A stretch of 24,376 nt of DNA, taken from NCBI GenBank assembly GCA_023390395.1, contig JAEWCY010000175.1, forward strand, positions 1 through 24,376. Direction: 5' to 3'. Of this stretch, positions 12,454 to 19,438 are shown piece after piece. The notes under the pieces were generated by a model. That model was given only the letters and a program-made list of their open reading frames with translations. It had not been told where the DNA came from and ran no database searches. This stretch comes from Pseudomonadota bacterium. GTDB taxonomy: Bacteria > Desulfobacterota > Desulfovibrionia > Desulfovibrionales > Desulfovibrionaceae. How positions within the stretch are numbered: the stretch's first letter is position 1; each line of letters opens with the position of its first letter. A program made the translations under genes and the position numbers.

Positions 12454-14157
12454 TCAGCTCGGGTCGAAGCCGGCCAGGGCCGCGGCCAAGGCGTCCCGGC
12501 GGGCGGCGATGTCGCCCAGGGCGTCCCGGCGGGCGGCGATGTCGTCGAAGAAGGGCTGAAAGCGCGACTCCAGCTCCCGGAAGACCCGATCCAGACGGGC
12601 CGAGAGCCGCTCGTCGAGTTCCAGGCGCAGCCGCTCGCCCCCGGCGGCCAGGCGGCGGCGCATCTCCCGCAGCACCCGCGGCCGCTGCCAGAAAAGGGCG
12701 CTGCCGGCGAGCAACGCGCCAAGGGCCGCCACCACCCCGCCGGTCACGTCAAGGACCGTGCCCTTGACCGCCACGGCGAAGATCGTGCCGAGCACCACCA
12801 GCGCGCCGCCCAGGGCGGCCTTGGGGTCCATGCCCGTGACGCTGCCCGGGTCGATGCCGGACAGGGGCCCGCCGTCGGCGAGCAGGGCCTCCACCCGCTC
12901 CACCGCCTCGGCCAGCACCCGTTCCCGCTGTTCGCCCAGGGCGTCGGCCGGGAGGGCCTCGCCGTGGCGACGCCGGCGCAGCTCGTCGAGGAGCATGCGC
13001 ACCGAGCCGGTCACGCTCTCGAACACGTGCCCGGCCCCCTGCCGGGCGATGCCCTCCACCTCGCGCTCCAGGTCGCGGGCGAAGACCTCGCCGAGTTCCC
13101 GCAGGCGGGCGGCCGGCCCGGCCGCGTCCTTGCGCCGCAGCATGCCGGCCAGGGACCGGCCGAGCATGCCGCCGAAGGTCAGTTCGCGGGCGAAGGCCGC
13201 CTCGAACTCGCCGGCCAGCCGGGAATAGGCCGCCTCCACCCGGGCGCGCAGCACCTCGGCCTCGCGCCCGGCGGCCAGGCGGGCGGCCTCCAGGCGCTTG
13301 GCGATGCGCTCGCCCTCGGCCGCGTCGGCATCGAGTTCCCGGGACCTGGCCTCCAGGGTGTGGGAAAGCTCGGCCAGCACCCGCTCGGCCGAGCGGCGAA
13401 CGGCTTCGAGCTTGGCCGCGAAATGCCCCCCCGAGGCGGTCAGTTCGCGGACGTGGCGGCGCACGGCCTCGATGCCGCCGGCCTCGGGATCGGCCAGGCT
13501 TTTCGTGGCGGAAACGAGGAAGATGCGGGGGTCGGCCAGGCCCCTGGCCGCGGCCAGCTCGCGCAGGCGGGCGGAATTGACCGCGATCTGCTCGTCGCTG
13601 GCCAGGTCGGCCTGGGTCAGGGCGAAGGCCACGCCGCGCCGCCAGGTGTCCGCGGCCAGGTCGAAGAACTCCCAGGCAGAGCGGGAATAGGGATTGAGGG
13701 CGGAAAAGACGAAGAGCACCAGGTCGGCCCGGGGAATGAACTCCTCGGTGATCTCCTGGTGCCGGTCGATGATGCTGTCCACGCCCGGCGTGTCCACGAT
13801 GGACAGGCCGTCGAGGATGGGATTGTCCAGGGCGACGCGCACGACCAGCGGCCCGTCGGGCGTCTCGCCGGGGACCTCGCCCCGGCTGATGATGCGGATG
13901 CGGTCCGTGCAGGGGTCCGGGGCGACGTCGGTGACGGTCGCGCCGAGCAGGGCGTTAATAAGGCTGCTCTTGCCGGTCTTGACCTCGCCGACCACGACGA
14001 AGAGAAACGGTTCCAGGATGTGGGCGGCGAGCTCCTCGGCGAGTTTTTCCAGGTCCGCCCGGCCGCAGCGGGCCGTGAGTTCGCCAAGGCGGCCCACCAG
14101 CCCGGACAGGGCGGCGCGGCGCTCCAAAAAACGCGATTCGAGCAGCGAAACAGCCAC
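12454..14157 (-). CDS. Dynamin-like GTPase with membrane hairpin
   Basis: This is a large GTPase of the bacterial dynamin-like family (567 residues), which remodels or protects membranes. The G domain shows G1 GEVKTGKSSLINALLG (about 56-71), G3 IVDTPGVDS (about 121-129) and G4 TQAD (about 180). Long charged helices (about 225-440, many Glu/Arg/Ala heptads) are followed by a hydrophobic hairpin (about 449-466 and 470-491), and a helical C terminus ends with a 10-residue tandem repeat. The layout of G domain, coiled-coil stalk and hydrophobic paddle fits BDLP/mitofusin-like proteins. The start is a GTG at 14157 with GGAG six bases upstream; the upstream 41 codons overlap the preceding gene. It is 20 bases after the secreted-protein gene, so co-transcription is likely. 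Confidence 0.87.
   Translation of the reverse strand: MAVSLLESRFLERRAALSGLVGRLGELTARCGRADLEKLAEELAAHILEPFLFVVVGEVKTGKSSLINALLGATVTDVAPDPCTDRIRIISRGEVPGETPDGPLVVRVALDNPILDGLSIVDTPGVDSIIDRHQEITEEFIPRADLVLFVFSALNPYSRSAWEFFDLAADTWRRGVAFALTQADLASDEQIAVNSARLRELAAARGLADPRIFLVSATKSLADPEAGGIEAVRRHVRELTASGGHFAAKLEAVRRSAERVLAELSHTLEARSRELDADAAEGERIAKRLEAARLAAGREAEVLRARVEAAYSRLAGEFEAAFARELTFGGMLGRSLAGMLRRKDAAGPAARLRELGEVFARDLEREVEGIARQGAGHVFESVTGSVRMLLDELRRRRHGEALPADALGEQRERVLAEAVERVEALLADGGPLSGIDPGSVTGMDPKAALGGALVVLGTIFAVAVKGTVLDVTGGVVAALGALLAGSALFWQRPRVLREMRRRLAAGGERLRLELDERLSARLDRVFRELESRFQPFFDDIAARRDALGDIAARRDALAAALAGFDPS
12491..12544. repeat. In-frame tandem repeat in the GTPase C terminus
   Basis: A 24-base sequence occurs identically at 12491-12514 and 12521-12544, a period of exactly 30 bases. 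It encodes two adjacent copies of a 10-residue unit, DIAARRDALG then DIAARRDALA (about residues 539-558), inside the final helix. A recent slip or unequal-crossover duplication that kept the frame is the simplest explanation. Confidence 0.85.
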
Positions 14158-14177
14158 GTGGTCTCCAGGCCCGCCCG

Positions 14178-14822
14178 TCAGCGGGGCAAAAACCAGTCCA
14201 GGCCCAGGGCCTCGGCGTCCATAGCCGATCGGGCGTTCTTCTCGTCGGCGGCCGAAATCTTCTTTTCCGAAGCCCGGCACAACTCCTCCTCGCGCACCAT
14301 GGAGGTGGCGGCGATGCGGATGGAATTGCCGTCCGTGAAGGCCCCGTCGTCGCCTTCATAGTGCATGAGGATCAGGCTCACCGGCTCGCCGCCCGGCGCG
14401 CGCAGGCTCCATTTCCAGGTGCGCAGCGTGCCGAAGGCGTTGCCGCGCCATTCCTTGGGTTCGCCGTAGCGCTTCTTGAGGGCTTCCATGATCTTGTTGA
14501 AAAAGGTCAGGGACTCGTCGGCGTAGTTGAGCTTGACGCGCACCACCCGGCCGGGCTTGGCGCAAAGCCCCACGTCGACATAGCCGCTGCGAAAGCCCGG
14601 CAGCGGGGCCACGGACACCACGCCCAGGGAGGGGCGCTGGGGCGAGCGGTCGATGGTGGTCGAGGCCAGCTTGCCGGACAGCTCGTCCACGTTCTGGCCG
14701 AGCCGGATGCCGGCCAGTTCCGTGGGGCCGCCGGCGGCCAGGGCGGCGACCGCCGAAAGACACAGGGCCAGCGCCAGGACGGCGGCCATGGCGCGCGGCA
14801 GGTGGCGTGAGAGGACATGCAT
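14178..14822 (-). CDS. Secreted protein of unknown function
   Basis: The 214-residue protein has a clear Sec signal peptide: a basic start (HLPRA), a hydrophobic core (MAAVLALALCLSAVAALA) and likely cleavage after an AxA-type site near residue 30. The mature part begins PTELAGIRLGQNVDELSGKL, a pattern I know from small periplasmic proteins that track substrate identity poorly, and continues with SGYVDVGLCAKPGRVVRVKL, the segment KKRYGEPKEW and WKWSLRAP. No catalytic motif is visible. Mature cysteines lie in GLCAKP and ELCRAS, so one disulfide is possible. The ATG at 14822 follows GGGGAG at about 11 bases. It lies 112 bases after the STAS gene and 20 bases before the dynamin-like GTPase, suggesting a shared envelope role (inference). 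Confidence 0.75.
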   Translation of the reverse strand: MHVLSRHLPRAMAAVLALALCLSAVAALAAGGPTELAGIRLGQNVDELSGKLASTTIDRSPQRPSLGVVSVAPLPGFRSGYVDVGLCAKPGRVVRVKLNYADESLTFFNKIMEALKKRYGEPKEWRGNAFGTLRTWKWSLRAPGGEPVSLILMHYEGDDGAFTDGNSIRIAATSMVREEELCRASEKKISAADEKNARSAMDAEALGLDWFLPR

Positions 14823-14934
14823 GGCGGCGACTGCTCCCCGGGGACGGCGCGCCCCGGCGGTCGTGTCGCACGTCCCGGCTCCCTGGTCGCGAAGCCCGGG
14901 CGTACGGCTTGAAGGGGCGTTGCCTCGGCCGACG

Positions 14935-15270
14935 TTAGGCGAAATGGCCCAGGGCTTCCTCCTGGGTGGCGTAGATGGGAAAAATCTCGGTGTAGCCGGA
15001 AATCTCGAAGACTTCCTTCATGTAGTCCTTGATGGTGGACAGCACCAGCTTGCCCTGGGTCTTTTTCAGCTGCTGCAAGGCGAGCAGCAGCACGCGAAGA
15101 CCTGTGGAATTGATGTAGTCCACGTCCTTGAAGTCCATAAGGACCTTCTTCCTGCCCTGGCCGAGAATCTCCATGACCTTGTCCTCGAGCACCTTGGAGG
15201 TATTGCTGTCCAGGCGGCCGCCAAGCTCCAGCACGGTGACCTCGCCGTTCTCCTTTTCCACGAGCTGCAT
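14935..15270 (-). CDS. STAS-domain anti-sigma factor antagonist
   Basis: The protein (111 residues) is a single STAS domain of the SpoIIAA/RsbV type. The conserved LxLxGRLDSNTSKVLED segment is followed by the phosphorylation loop DVDYINSTGLRVLLLAL, with Ser55 in the position phosphorylated by the partner kinase (Thr56 next to it). In the established partner-switching scheme, the unphosphorylated STAS protein binds the RsbW-like kinase and releases the kinase's other target. The gene for an RsbW-like kinase lies 18 bases upstream in the same orientation, so the two are almost surely a pair. No sigma factor gene is adjacent, so the output is unknown. Confidence 0.92.
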   Translation of the reverse strand: MQLVEKENGEVTVLELGGRLDSNTSKVLEDKVMEILGQGRKKVLMDFKDVDYINSTGLRVLLLALQQLKKTQGKLVLSTIKDYMKEVFEISGYTEIFPIYATQEEALGHFA

Positions 15271-15288
15271 GTCCCCACCCCTCTTGCG

Positions 15289-15705
15289 TTAGTCGATGTC
15301 TTTTTCGAGTATCAGACGATTGGCCCCGTTCACCCGTTCGTAGGCGACGCGGTCCATGATCGTGCGCACCAGATGGATGCCGAGCCCCCCGATCTGTCGC
15401 GACTCGGGTTCGGAAACGAGGTCCGGGGCCCCGGCCGTCAGCGGATCGAAGGCGCGGGCGTCGTCCTCGATGACGAAGCGCAACCGGCCGCCCTCCTGCC
15501 CCATGGCCACGGAAATGACGTGGTCCCCATCGTCGCCGTAGCCGTAATTGATGATGTTGGTGATCAGTTCGTCGAGGACCAGGCGGACCTGGAAGCGCAG
15601 CTTGGCGGAAAGGCCGTGGGCCTCGCCGAAGGCCTCCACCGTGTCGGCCAGGCGGTCGAGTTCCAGCAGCCGGTTGTCGAGTCGCAGGGAAAAGCCCGGT
15701 TCCAT
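15289..15705 (-). CDS. RsbW/SpoIIAB-like anti-sigma serine kinase
   Basis: The 138-residue protein is a GHKL ATPase of the HATPase_c_2 type. The N box is LDELITNIINYGY (44-56), the G1 box is EDDARAFDP (80-88) and the G2 box is QIGGLGIHLVR (104-114); all ATP-site residues are present. Family members phosphorylate a STAS antagonist and sequester a sigma factor or another partner. I chose the ATG at 15705 because the family begins a few residues after it and the upstream frame (54 codons) is low-quality. The ribosome binding site is weak and lies next to small hairpins (15722-15742). It is the first gene of a likely unit with STAS, secreted-protein and dynamin-like genes. Confidence 0.9.
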   Translation of the reverse strand: MEPGFSLRLDNRLLELDRLADTVEAFGEAHGLSAKLRFQVRLVLDELITNIINYGYGDDGDHVISVAMGQEGGRLRFVIEDDARAFDPLTAGAPDLVSEPESRQIGGLGIHLVRTIMDRVAYERVNGANRLILEKDID

Positions 15706-15721
15706 CCTGACCCCGAAGCCC

Positions 15722-15742
15722 GGGGCGGCACGTAGCCGCCCC
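15722..15742 (-). promoter_or_regulatory. Leader hairpin before the anti-sigma kinase gene
   Basis: GGGGCGGC (15722-15729) and GCCGCCCC (15735-15742) form a perfect 8-bp stem with a five-base loop, starting 17 bases upstream of the kinase start. It would sit in the leader just before the ribosome binding site. It may limit translation or act as an attenuator; no T-run is present. The rest of the divergent gap 15706-15964 contains TTGACA on the minus strand (near 15890) without a good -10 box. Confidence 0.35.
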
Positions 15743-15964
15743 CGGCCAAAGGCGTGTTGTCCGCCTTGGCGTCCTGGCGGGACGCCGCGCGGCGGCAGAC
15801 GGCAGGCTCCCCTCTGTGCGCCCAGGCGAGCCTGGACGCAGCCGCCGCCTTGCCGATCAACGGTCAATTTCCGTTTTTCGCCCCCCTGTCAAGGCGGGCC
15901 TGGCCGGGCGGTTGCCAAGGAGCGGCCGCGGACGTAGAAGGCCCGGGCAAGGAGCCATGCCGCC

Positions 15965-16774
15965 ATGAAAGATTTGAACGACGCCCTGGCCGAAACCGAG
16001 GCCGACGCCACCGACGCCTTCCTGAGTTCCCTGCCGGAGCTTGCGCCCGGGCAATCCTTCCAGTTCGCCTGCCATCCCGAGGTCCCCTGCTTCAACGCCT
16101 GCTGCTCGGACCTCACGCTCATGCTCACGCCCTACGACATGCTGCGCCTGCGCCGGGCGCTTAACATCTCCTCGGCGGACTTCCTCGCCCATTTCGCCCA
16201 GCGCATCGCCATCCCGGACACGGGCTTCCCCATGCCCCGGCTCAGGATGCGCGAGGAGAAGCGCAAGCGCTGCCCCTTCGTCTCGGCCGAGGGATGCAAG
16301 GTCTACGCCGACCGCCCCGGCGCCTGCCGCACCTATCCCCTGGGCCGGGCCAGCCGGCTCGGCGAGGACGGACAGGTGATCGAGCAGTTCTTCGTGGTGC
16401 GCGAGCCCCATTGCCGGGGCTTCGAGGAGGCCGCCGAATGGGACGCCGCCGGCTGGCTGACCGACCAGGACCTGGCCGCCTACAACCGCTCCAACGACCG
16501 CTACATGCGGCTCATGGCCCTGGCCCGGGGCAAGGGGGCGCGGCTTGCCGCCAAGCAGGAGCAGATGGTCTGGCTGGCCCTGTACCAACCCGACGCCTTC
16601 CAGGAGTTCATCGCCAAGATGGATCTGTTCCGGCTGGTGGAGATCGACGAGGAACGCAAGGCCCGGGTCATGGCCGACGAGGAGGAGGCCCTGGCCTTCG
16701 GCCTGGACTGGCTGGAGCTGGCCTTTTTCGGCATCGAGGAGGGGCTTCGGCGCAAGCGCCAGCCCATGCCGTAG
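15965..16774 (+). CDS. YkgJ-type cysteine-cluster protein
   Basis: The 269-residue protein has the YkgJ (Fe-S/zinc cluster, UPF0153-like) cysteine pattern: Cys36, Cys42, Cys46, Cys47 in ACHPEVPCFNACC, then Cys103, Cys111 and Cys121 in RCPFVSAEGC and the GACRTYP motif, with Cys150 in PHCRGF. The motif RPGACRTYPLGR is characteristic of this family, which is thought to bind a metal cluster; its reaction is not established. The C-terminal third is helical and charged. The start ATG at 15965 follows GGAG at about nine bases. An ATG nearby at 15957 would hit a stop at once. It ends seven bases before the stop of the convergent lipoprotein gene. Confidence 0.88.
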   Translation: MKDLNDALAETEADATDAFLSSLPELAPGQSFQFACHPEVPCFNACCSDLTLMLTPYDMLRLRRALNISSADFLAHFAQRIAIPDTGFPMPRLRMREEKRKRCPFVSAEGCKVYADRPGACRTYPLGRASRLGEDGQVIEQFFVVREPHCRGFEEAAEWDAAGWLTDQDLAAYNRSNDRYMRLMALARGKGARLAAKQEQMVWLALYQPDAFQEFIAKMDLFRLVEIDEERKARVMADEEEALAFGLDWLELAFFGIEEGLRRKRQPMP

Positions 16775-16781
16775 CCCCTGT

Positions 16782-17978
16782 TCAGGGCAGTCCCCAGCCC
16801 TGTCGCCCCTCTTTGTAAAGGCGCTCCGGCAGCACGGCCAGCACGGGCGAGGCGGCCGGATCGAGCCAAGCGGCGAGCCCGGCCGCCGCTTCCTCGGGGC
16901 AGCCCACCGCGCCGCCCGTGGGCGGACCGCCGGCCGGGCGGGTGTTGAGAAAGACGCAGGAACCGGCGTCCGGCTCGGGATTGTCGCGGTTGTGGCCGAC
17001 GACCACGCCCCAGACGTTGGCCCGGTCGTCGCGCACCATGCGCTCCTGTCTGCCCGTCCCGCCGGCGGCGCGCTCGCCCGGGCCGACGATGCGGCCGAAA
17101 AGCGGCGAGGCGGCGTCGGTCACGCAGGCCGTGCGGTCGGTGAGGACATGGTAGGGAAGGCGCACGCCGGCCGCCTTGGCCGCGGCCTCGTCGGCGTAGC
17201 CGAAGGCCTCGGGCAGGCTGAAGAAGCCGGCGGGCGTGCGGCCGTCGCCCTGCTTGCGCACCGGTCCCTGGGGCAGGGAAACCAGCCCGCGCCCGACGCC
17301 GAGTCCGTTGCGGCCGAGCTGGCATTGCACGGGCTGGCCGGCCTCGCGCCAGGGGGCGTCGGGCCCCGGCCGCTCGAAGCGGCGCAGCACGCCCCTGCTC
17401 GAGGAAAAATCCGGCGCAACGACCAGGACCAGTTGGCGGCAGGCGGCCAGGGGAAAGCCTTTGGAAGGCTCCGTGCGGCCGGCGGCCTCGGCCGGCGCGG
17501 CTTGGCGGGCCGGAAGCGGCGGCGAGGGCGTCTGAGCGGCGGACGACGCGATCCCGACGCTCCCTGGGGGAGCGTTTACCGCCACGGCGGCGGCCTGGGG
17601 CGTCTTGACCGCGACTTGGGCGGAAGCCGACGGCGCGGCCTGGGCGGGGGCCGTCGCCGGCACGCCGCCGGGCTTGCCCGGAAACAGGCTGCCCGCTCCG
17701 GGCTCGGCTCCGGCCGGAGAAGGAGCCGCCTTGCCTTTGGGCGCGGCATCGAGGTCGGCGGCCAGGGACTGGCGGTAGTCCGGGGCCAGCACCGCCGCCC
17801 CGCCGGAACCGCGCCGGTGCACGTCCTCCGGCCGCACCACCGGAGTCTTGCCGGTGACCGTTTCCTTGTCGTTTTGCGGGGCGTCGTCGGAACAGCCCCA
17901 AAGTCCGGCCAGGGGCACGGCGACGAGAAGCAGCCAGGGCGCGGCCGCCTTCCAGCGGGAAAAAAGCCCTTGGCTCAT
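16782..17978 (-). CDS. YkuD-like L,D-transpeptidase lipoprotein with altered active site
   Basis: The 398-residue protein begins with a lipoprotein signal: hydrophobic stretch to AGLWGC with Cys29 as the lipid-acceptor. A Pro/Ala-rich linker (about 45-180) precedes a C-terminal YkuD-type domain of the COG3786 kind: GRNGLGVGRG, KQGDGRTPAGFFSL, RMVRDDRANVWGVVVGHN, GSCVFLN and GAVGCPEE. The nucleophile Cys360 and His329 (GHN) are present. The residue normally His in the family's GSCIFLH motif is Asn345 here. YkuD enzymes crosslink peptidoglycan or attach proteins to it; whether this one is active is uncertain. The start ATG overlaps the stop of the upstream gene by four bases (ATGA at 17975-17978), so translation is coupled. 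The very short gap to the convergent gene leaves no room for a terminator. Confidence 0.85.
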   Translation of the reverse strand: MSQGLFSRWKAAAPWLLLVAVPLAGLWGCSDDAPQNDKETVTGKTPVVRPEDVHRRGSGGAAVLAPDYRQSLAADLDAAPKGKAAPSPAGAEPGAGSLFPGKPGGVPATAPAQAAPSASAQVAVKTPQAAAVAVNAPPGSVGIASSAAQTPSPPLPARQAAPAEAAGRTEPSKGFPLAACRQLVLVVAPDFSSSRGVLRRFERPGPDAPWREAGQPVQCQLGRNGLGVGRGLVSLPQGPVRKQGDGRTPAGFFSLPEAFGYADEAAAKAAGVRLPYHVLTDRTACVTDAASPLFGRIVGPGERAAGGTGRQERMVRDDRANVWGVVVGHNRDNPEPDAGSCVFLNTRPAGGPPTGGAVGCPEEAAAGLAAWLDPAASPVLAVLPERLYKEGRQGWGLP

Positions 17979-18481
17979 GCCTGATCCGGCTGGGCGTCGG
18001 CCTCGGACGGGGGCGCGGGCTGGTCGGCCGGGGCCTTGTCCTTGCGCTTGGGCCGTCTGGCCCCGGCCAGAAGCGCGGCCAGCTTTTCCGCGGCCTTGCC
18101 CGCCTCCTCGGCCTTGCCCAGAAAATGCATCTCGCCGCGCGGAGAGATCCAGTGCCAGCCGGCCGGTTTGACCAGTTCGGTCGCGCCGTGCTTTTCCAGA
18201 AATTCCAGAGCTTTTACCGATTCGAGTTCCACGGTCAGGGACGCCAGCAGGGCGTCGGCCTCGAACACGGCCGCGGCGTTGCGGAAGATTTCGAACGCGC
18301 CGTGGGCCACGTCGAAAAGGGAGAAATCGCCCTTGGCGCGCCGCCCGGAGAGCACGGCCTCGAGCGAGGCCAGATCGGCGCGAAGCGCCTTGAGTTCCTT
18401 GAGCGCCGCGTCGCGGGCCGCTTCGCGCCGTTCTTCCAGGGTCTTGCCGACAGCCGCCGTGGCGGCGCGTTTGGGGGGCAT
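17975..18481 (-). CDS. Helical protein of unknown function
   Basis: I do not recognise this 168-residue protein. It is charged and helix-rich: an N-terminal segment with LEERREAARDAALKELKAL is likely coiled coil, followed by a mixed region with FEIFRNAAAVFEADAL and a compact motif GWHWISPRGEMHFLGKAEEA, then a Lys/Pro/Ala-rich tail (RRPKRKDKAPADQPAP). It has no signal peptide or membrane helix. The start ATG at 18481 has GAGG nearby and a perfect TATAAT promoter box upstream. Its stop overlaps the YkuD-like lipoprotein start by four bases, so the two form an operon; a partner role is inference. Confidence 0.78.
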   Translation of the reverse strand: MPPKRAATAAVGKTLEERREAARDAALKELKALRADLASLEAVLSGRRAKGDFSLFDVAHGAFEIFRNAAAVFEADALLASLTVELESVKALEFLEKHGATELVKPAGWHWISPRGEMHFLGKAEEAGKAAEKLAALLAGARRPKRKDKAPADQPAPPSEADAQPDQA

Positions 18482-18504
18482 CGCAACCTCGCTTGTTTTT
18501 TCCG

Positions 18505-18533
18505 ATTATAGGACCAAACGCGCCGAATGTGGA
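18505..18533 (-). promoter_or_regulatory. Promoter of the unknown/YkuD-like operon
   Basis: A perfect TATAAT (18505-18510 on the minus strand), 17 bases, and TCCACA (18528-18533, four of six) form a good sigma-70 promoter. The predicted start near 18498 gives a very short leader (about 17 bases) before the ATG at 18481. Confidence 0.7.
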
Positions 18534-18679
18534 GCGCAAAGTCCCGTTGCGCCCTGGAAACGCCGCCGACGCCCGCCGTGTCGGACCCATGAACGGTCCA
18601 CCGTCGCGCGACGCGCGCGGCCATGTCCGGCGCCGCTTGATGCACGGCCAGGATTTGGCAGTGAATCCACAAAAAAGCA

Positions 18680-18708
18680 TTGTCCCGGCAATCACATCCG
18701 TGTATCGT
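18680..18708 (+). promoter_or_regulatory. Candidate promoter of the chemotaxis operon
   Basis: TTGTCC (18680-18685), 17 bases, TATCGT (18703-18708): four of six in each box at ideal spacing. The predicted leader is about 78 bases to the cheW start at 18793. It lies in the 311-base divergent gap 18482-18792, which otherwise contains no gene; the middle part (18540-18660) is GC-rich and featureless. A second, FliA-like box is discussed under rejected items. Confidence 0.45.
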
Positions 18709-18792
18709 CTCAGGCAATGGGCTTTTCCTGTTGACGCCTCGAAACGCAAGTCAGCCGATTTGCAGAACCGAAAGGGGAATAAAGGGATTGCC

Positions 18793-19344
18793 ATGGCCGC
18801 AAACGCCCAAGCCGAAAGCCAACGTTTCCTCACCATGACCCTGGGTCATGAGATTTTCGCCATCGACATTTTCTCCGTGCGCGAGATCCTCGACTACACC
18901 GACATCACGAGGATTCCGCAGACGCCCGAATTCATGCGCGGCGTGGTCAACGTGCGCGGCAGCGCCGTGCCCGTGGTGGATCTGCGCATGAAGTTCGGAC
19001 TGGGTCAGGTGGAACGCACCCTCAACACCCGCATCGTCATCGTGGAGATCCGCCGCGACGACGCCGTTTCGGTGATGGGCGCCCTGGCCGACTCGGTCAA
19101 GGAAGTCCTCGAACTCGAGACCGACCGCATCGACCCGCCGCCCCGCATGGGCGCGGCCGTGCGCGCCGACTTCATCCGGGGCATCGGCAAGCACGCCGAC
19201 CGCTTCATCCTGATCCTCGACGTGGACAAGGTTTTTTCCAGCGACGAAATCCAGGACATGTCCCAGATGCTCGCCGAGGGCGCCTCTCCGGTCCCGGGCG
19301 CGACGCCGCCGCCGGGTCCGGTCGAGGAAGAATTCGCCCGCTGA
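18793..19344 (+). CDS. cheW: Chemotaxis coupling protein CheW
   Basis: CheW links chemoreceptors to the CheA kinase. The 183-residue protein shows the CheW fold: FLTMTLGHEIFAIDI at the start, VREILDYTDITRIPQTPEF, MRGVVNVRGSAVPVVDLR, and the C-terminal IRGIGKHADRFILILDVDKVF. A Pro-rich acidic C-terminal extension (about 160-183) is longer than the minimal protein. The start ATG at 18793 follows AAAGGGATTGCC; the frame extends upstream into the promoter region. It is the first gene of the cheW-MCP-cheA-STAS-cheY operon. Confidence 0.95.
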   Translation: MAANAQAESQRFLTMTLGHEIFAIDIFSVREILDYTDITRIPQTPEFMRGVVNVRGSAVPVVDLRMKFGLGQVERTLNTRIVIVEIRRDDAVSVMGALADSVKEVLELETDRIDPPPRMGAAVRADFIRGIGKHADRFILILDVDKVFSSDEIQDMSQMLAEGASPVPGATPPPGPVEEEFAR

Positions 19345-19371
19345 GCGCCGACTCGGGGGCCTCTTCGGCGC
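19345..19371 (+). promoter_or_regulatory. Hairpin between cheW and the chemoreceptor gene
   Basis: GCGCCGA (19345-19351), immediately after the cheW stop, is the perfect complement of TCGGCGC (19365-19371) around a 13-base loop. With no T-run it is not a standard terminator; it may set the relative amounts of cheW and downstream messages. Confidence 0.35.
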
Positions 19372-19438
19372 GACGACGTATCGCCGCGGAAGCCATCGGC
19401 CATGCGCACCGGGACGCCACACGGGAAAAGGTTTCGCC

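Noticed and set aside
15289..15867. Longer N terminus (192 residues) for the anti-sigma kinase
   Set aside because: The extra residues are Arg/Gly-rich, would span leader hairpins and do not resemble the family; the ATG at 15705 gives the normal length.
18731..18761. A FliA (sigma-28)-like box GCCGATTT upstream of cheW
   Set aside because: The -10-like half fits, but no TAAA-type -35 lies at the right distance; only TTGACG is 17 bases upstream. Too weak to annotate.
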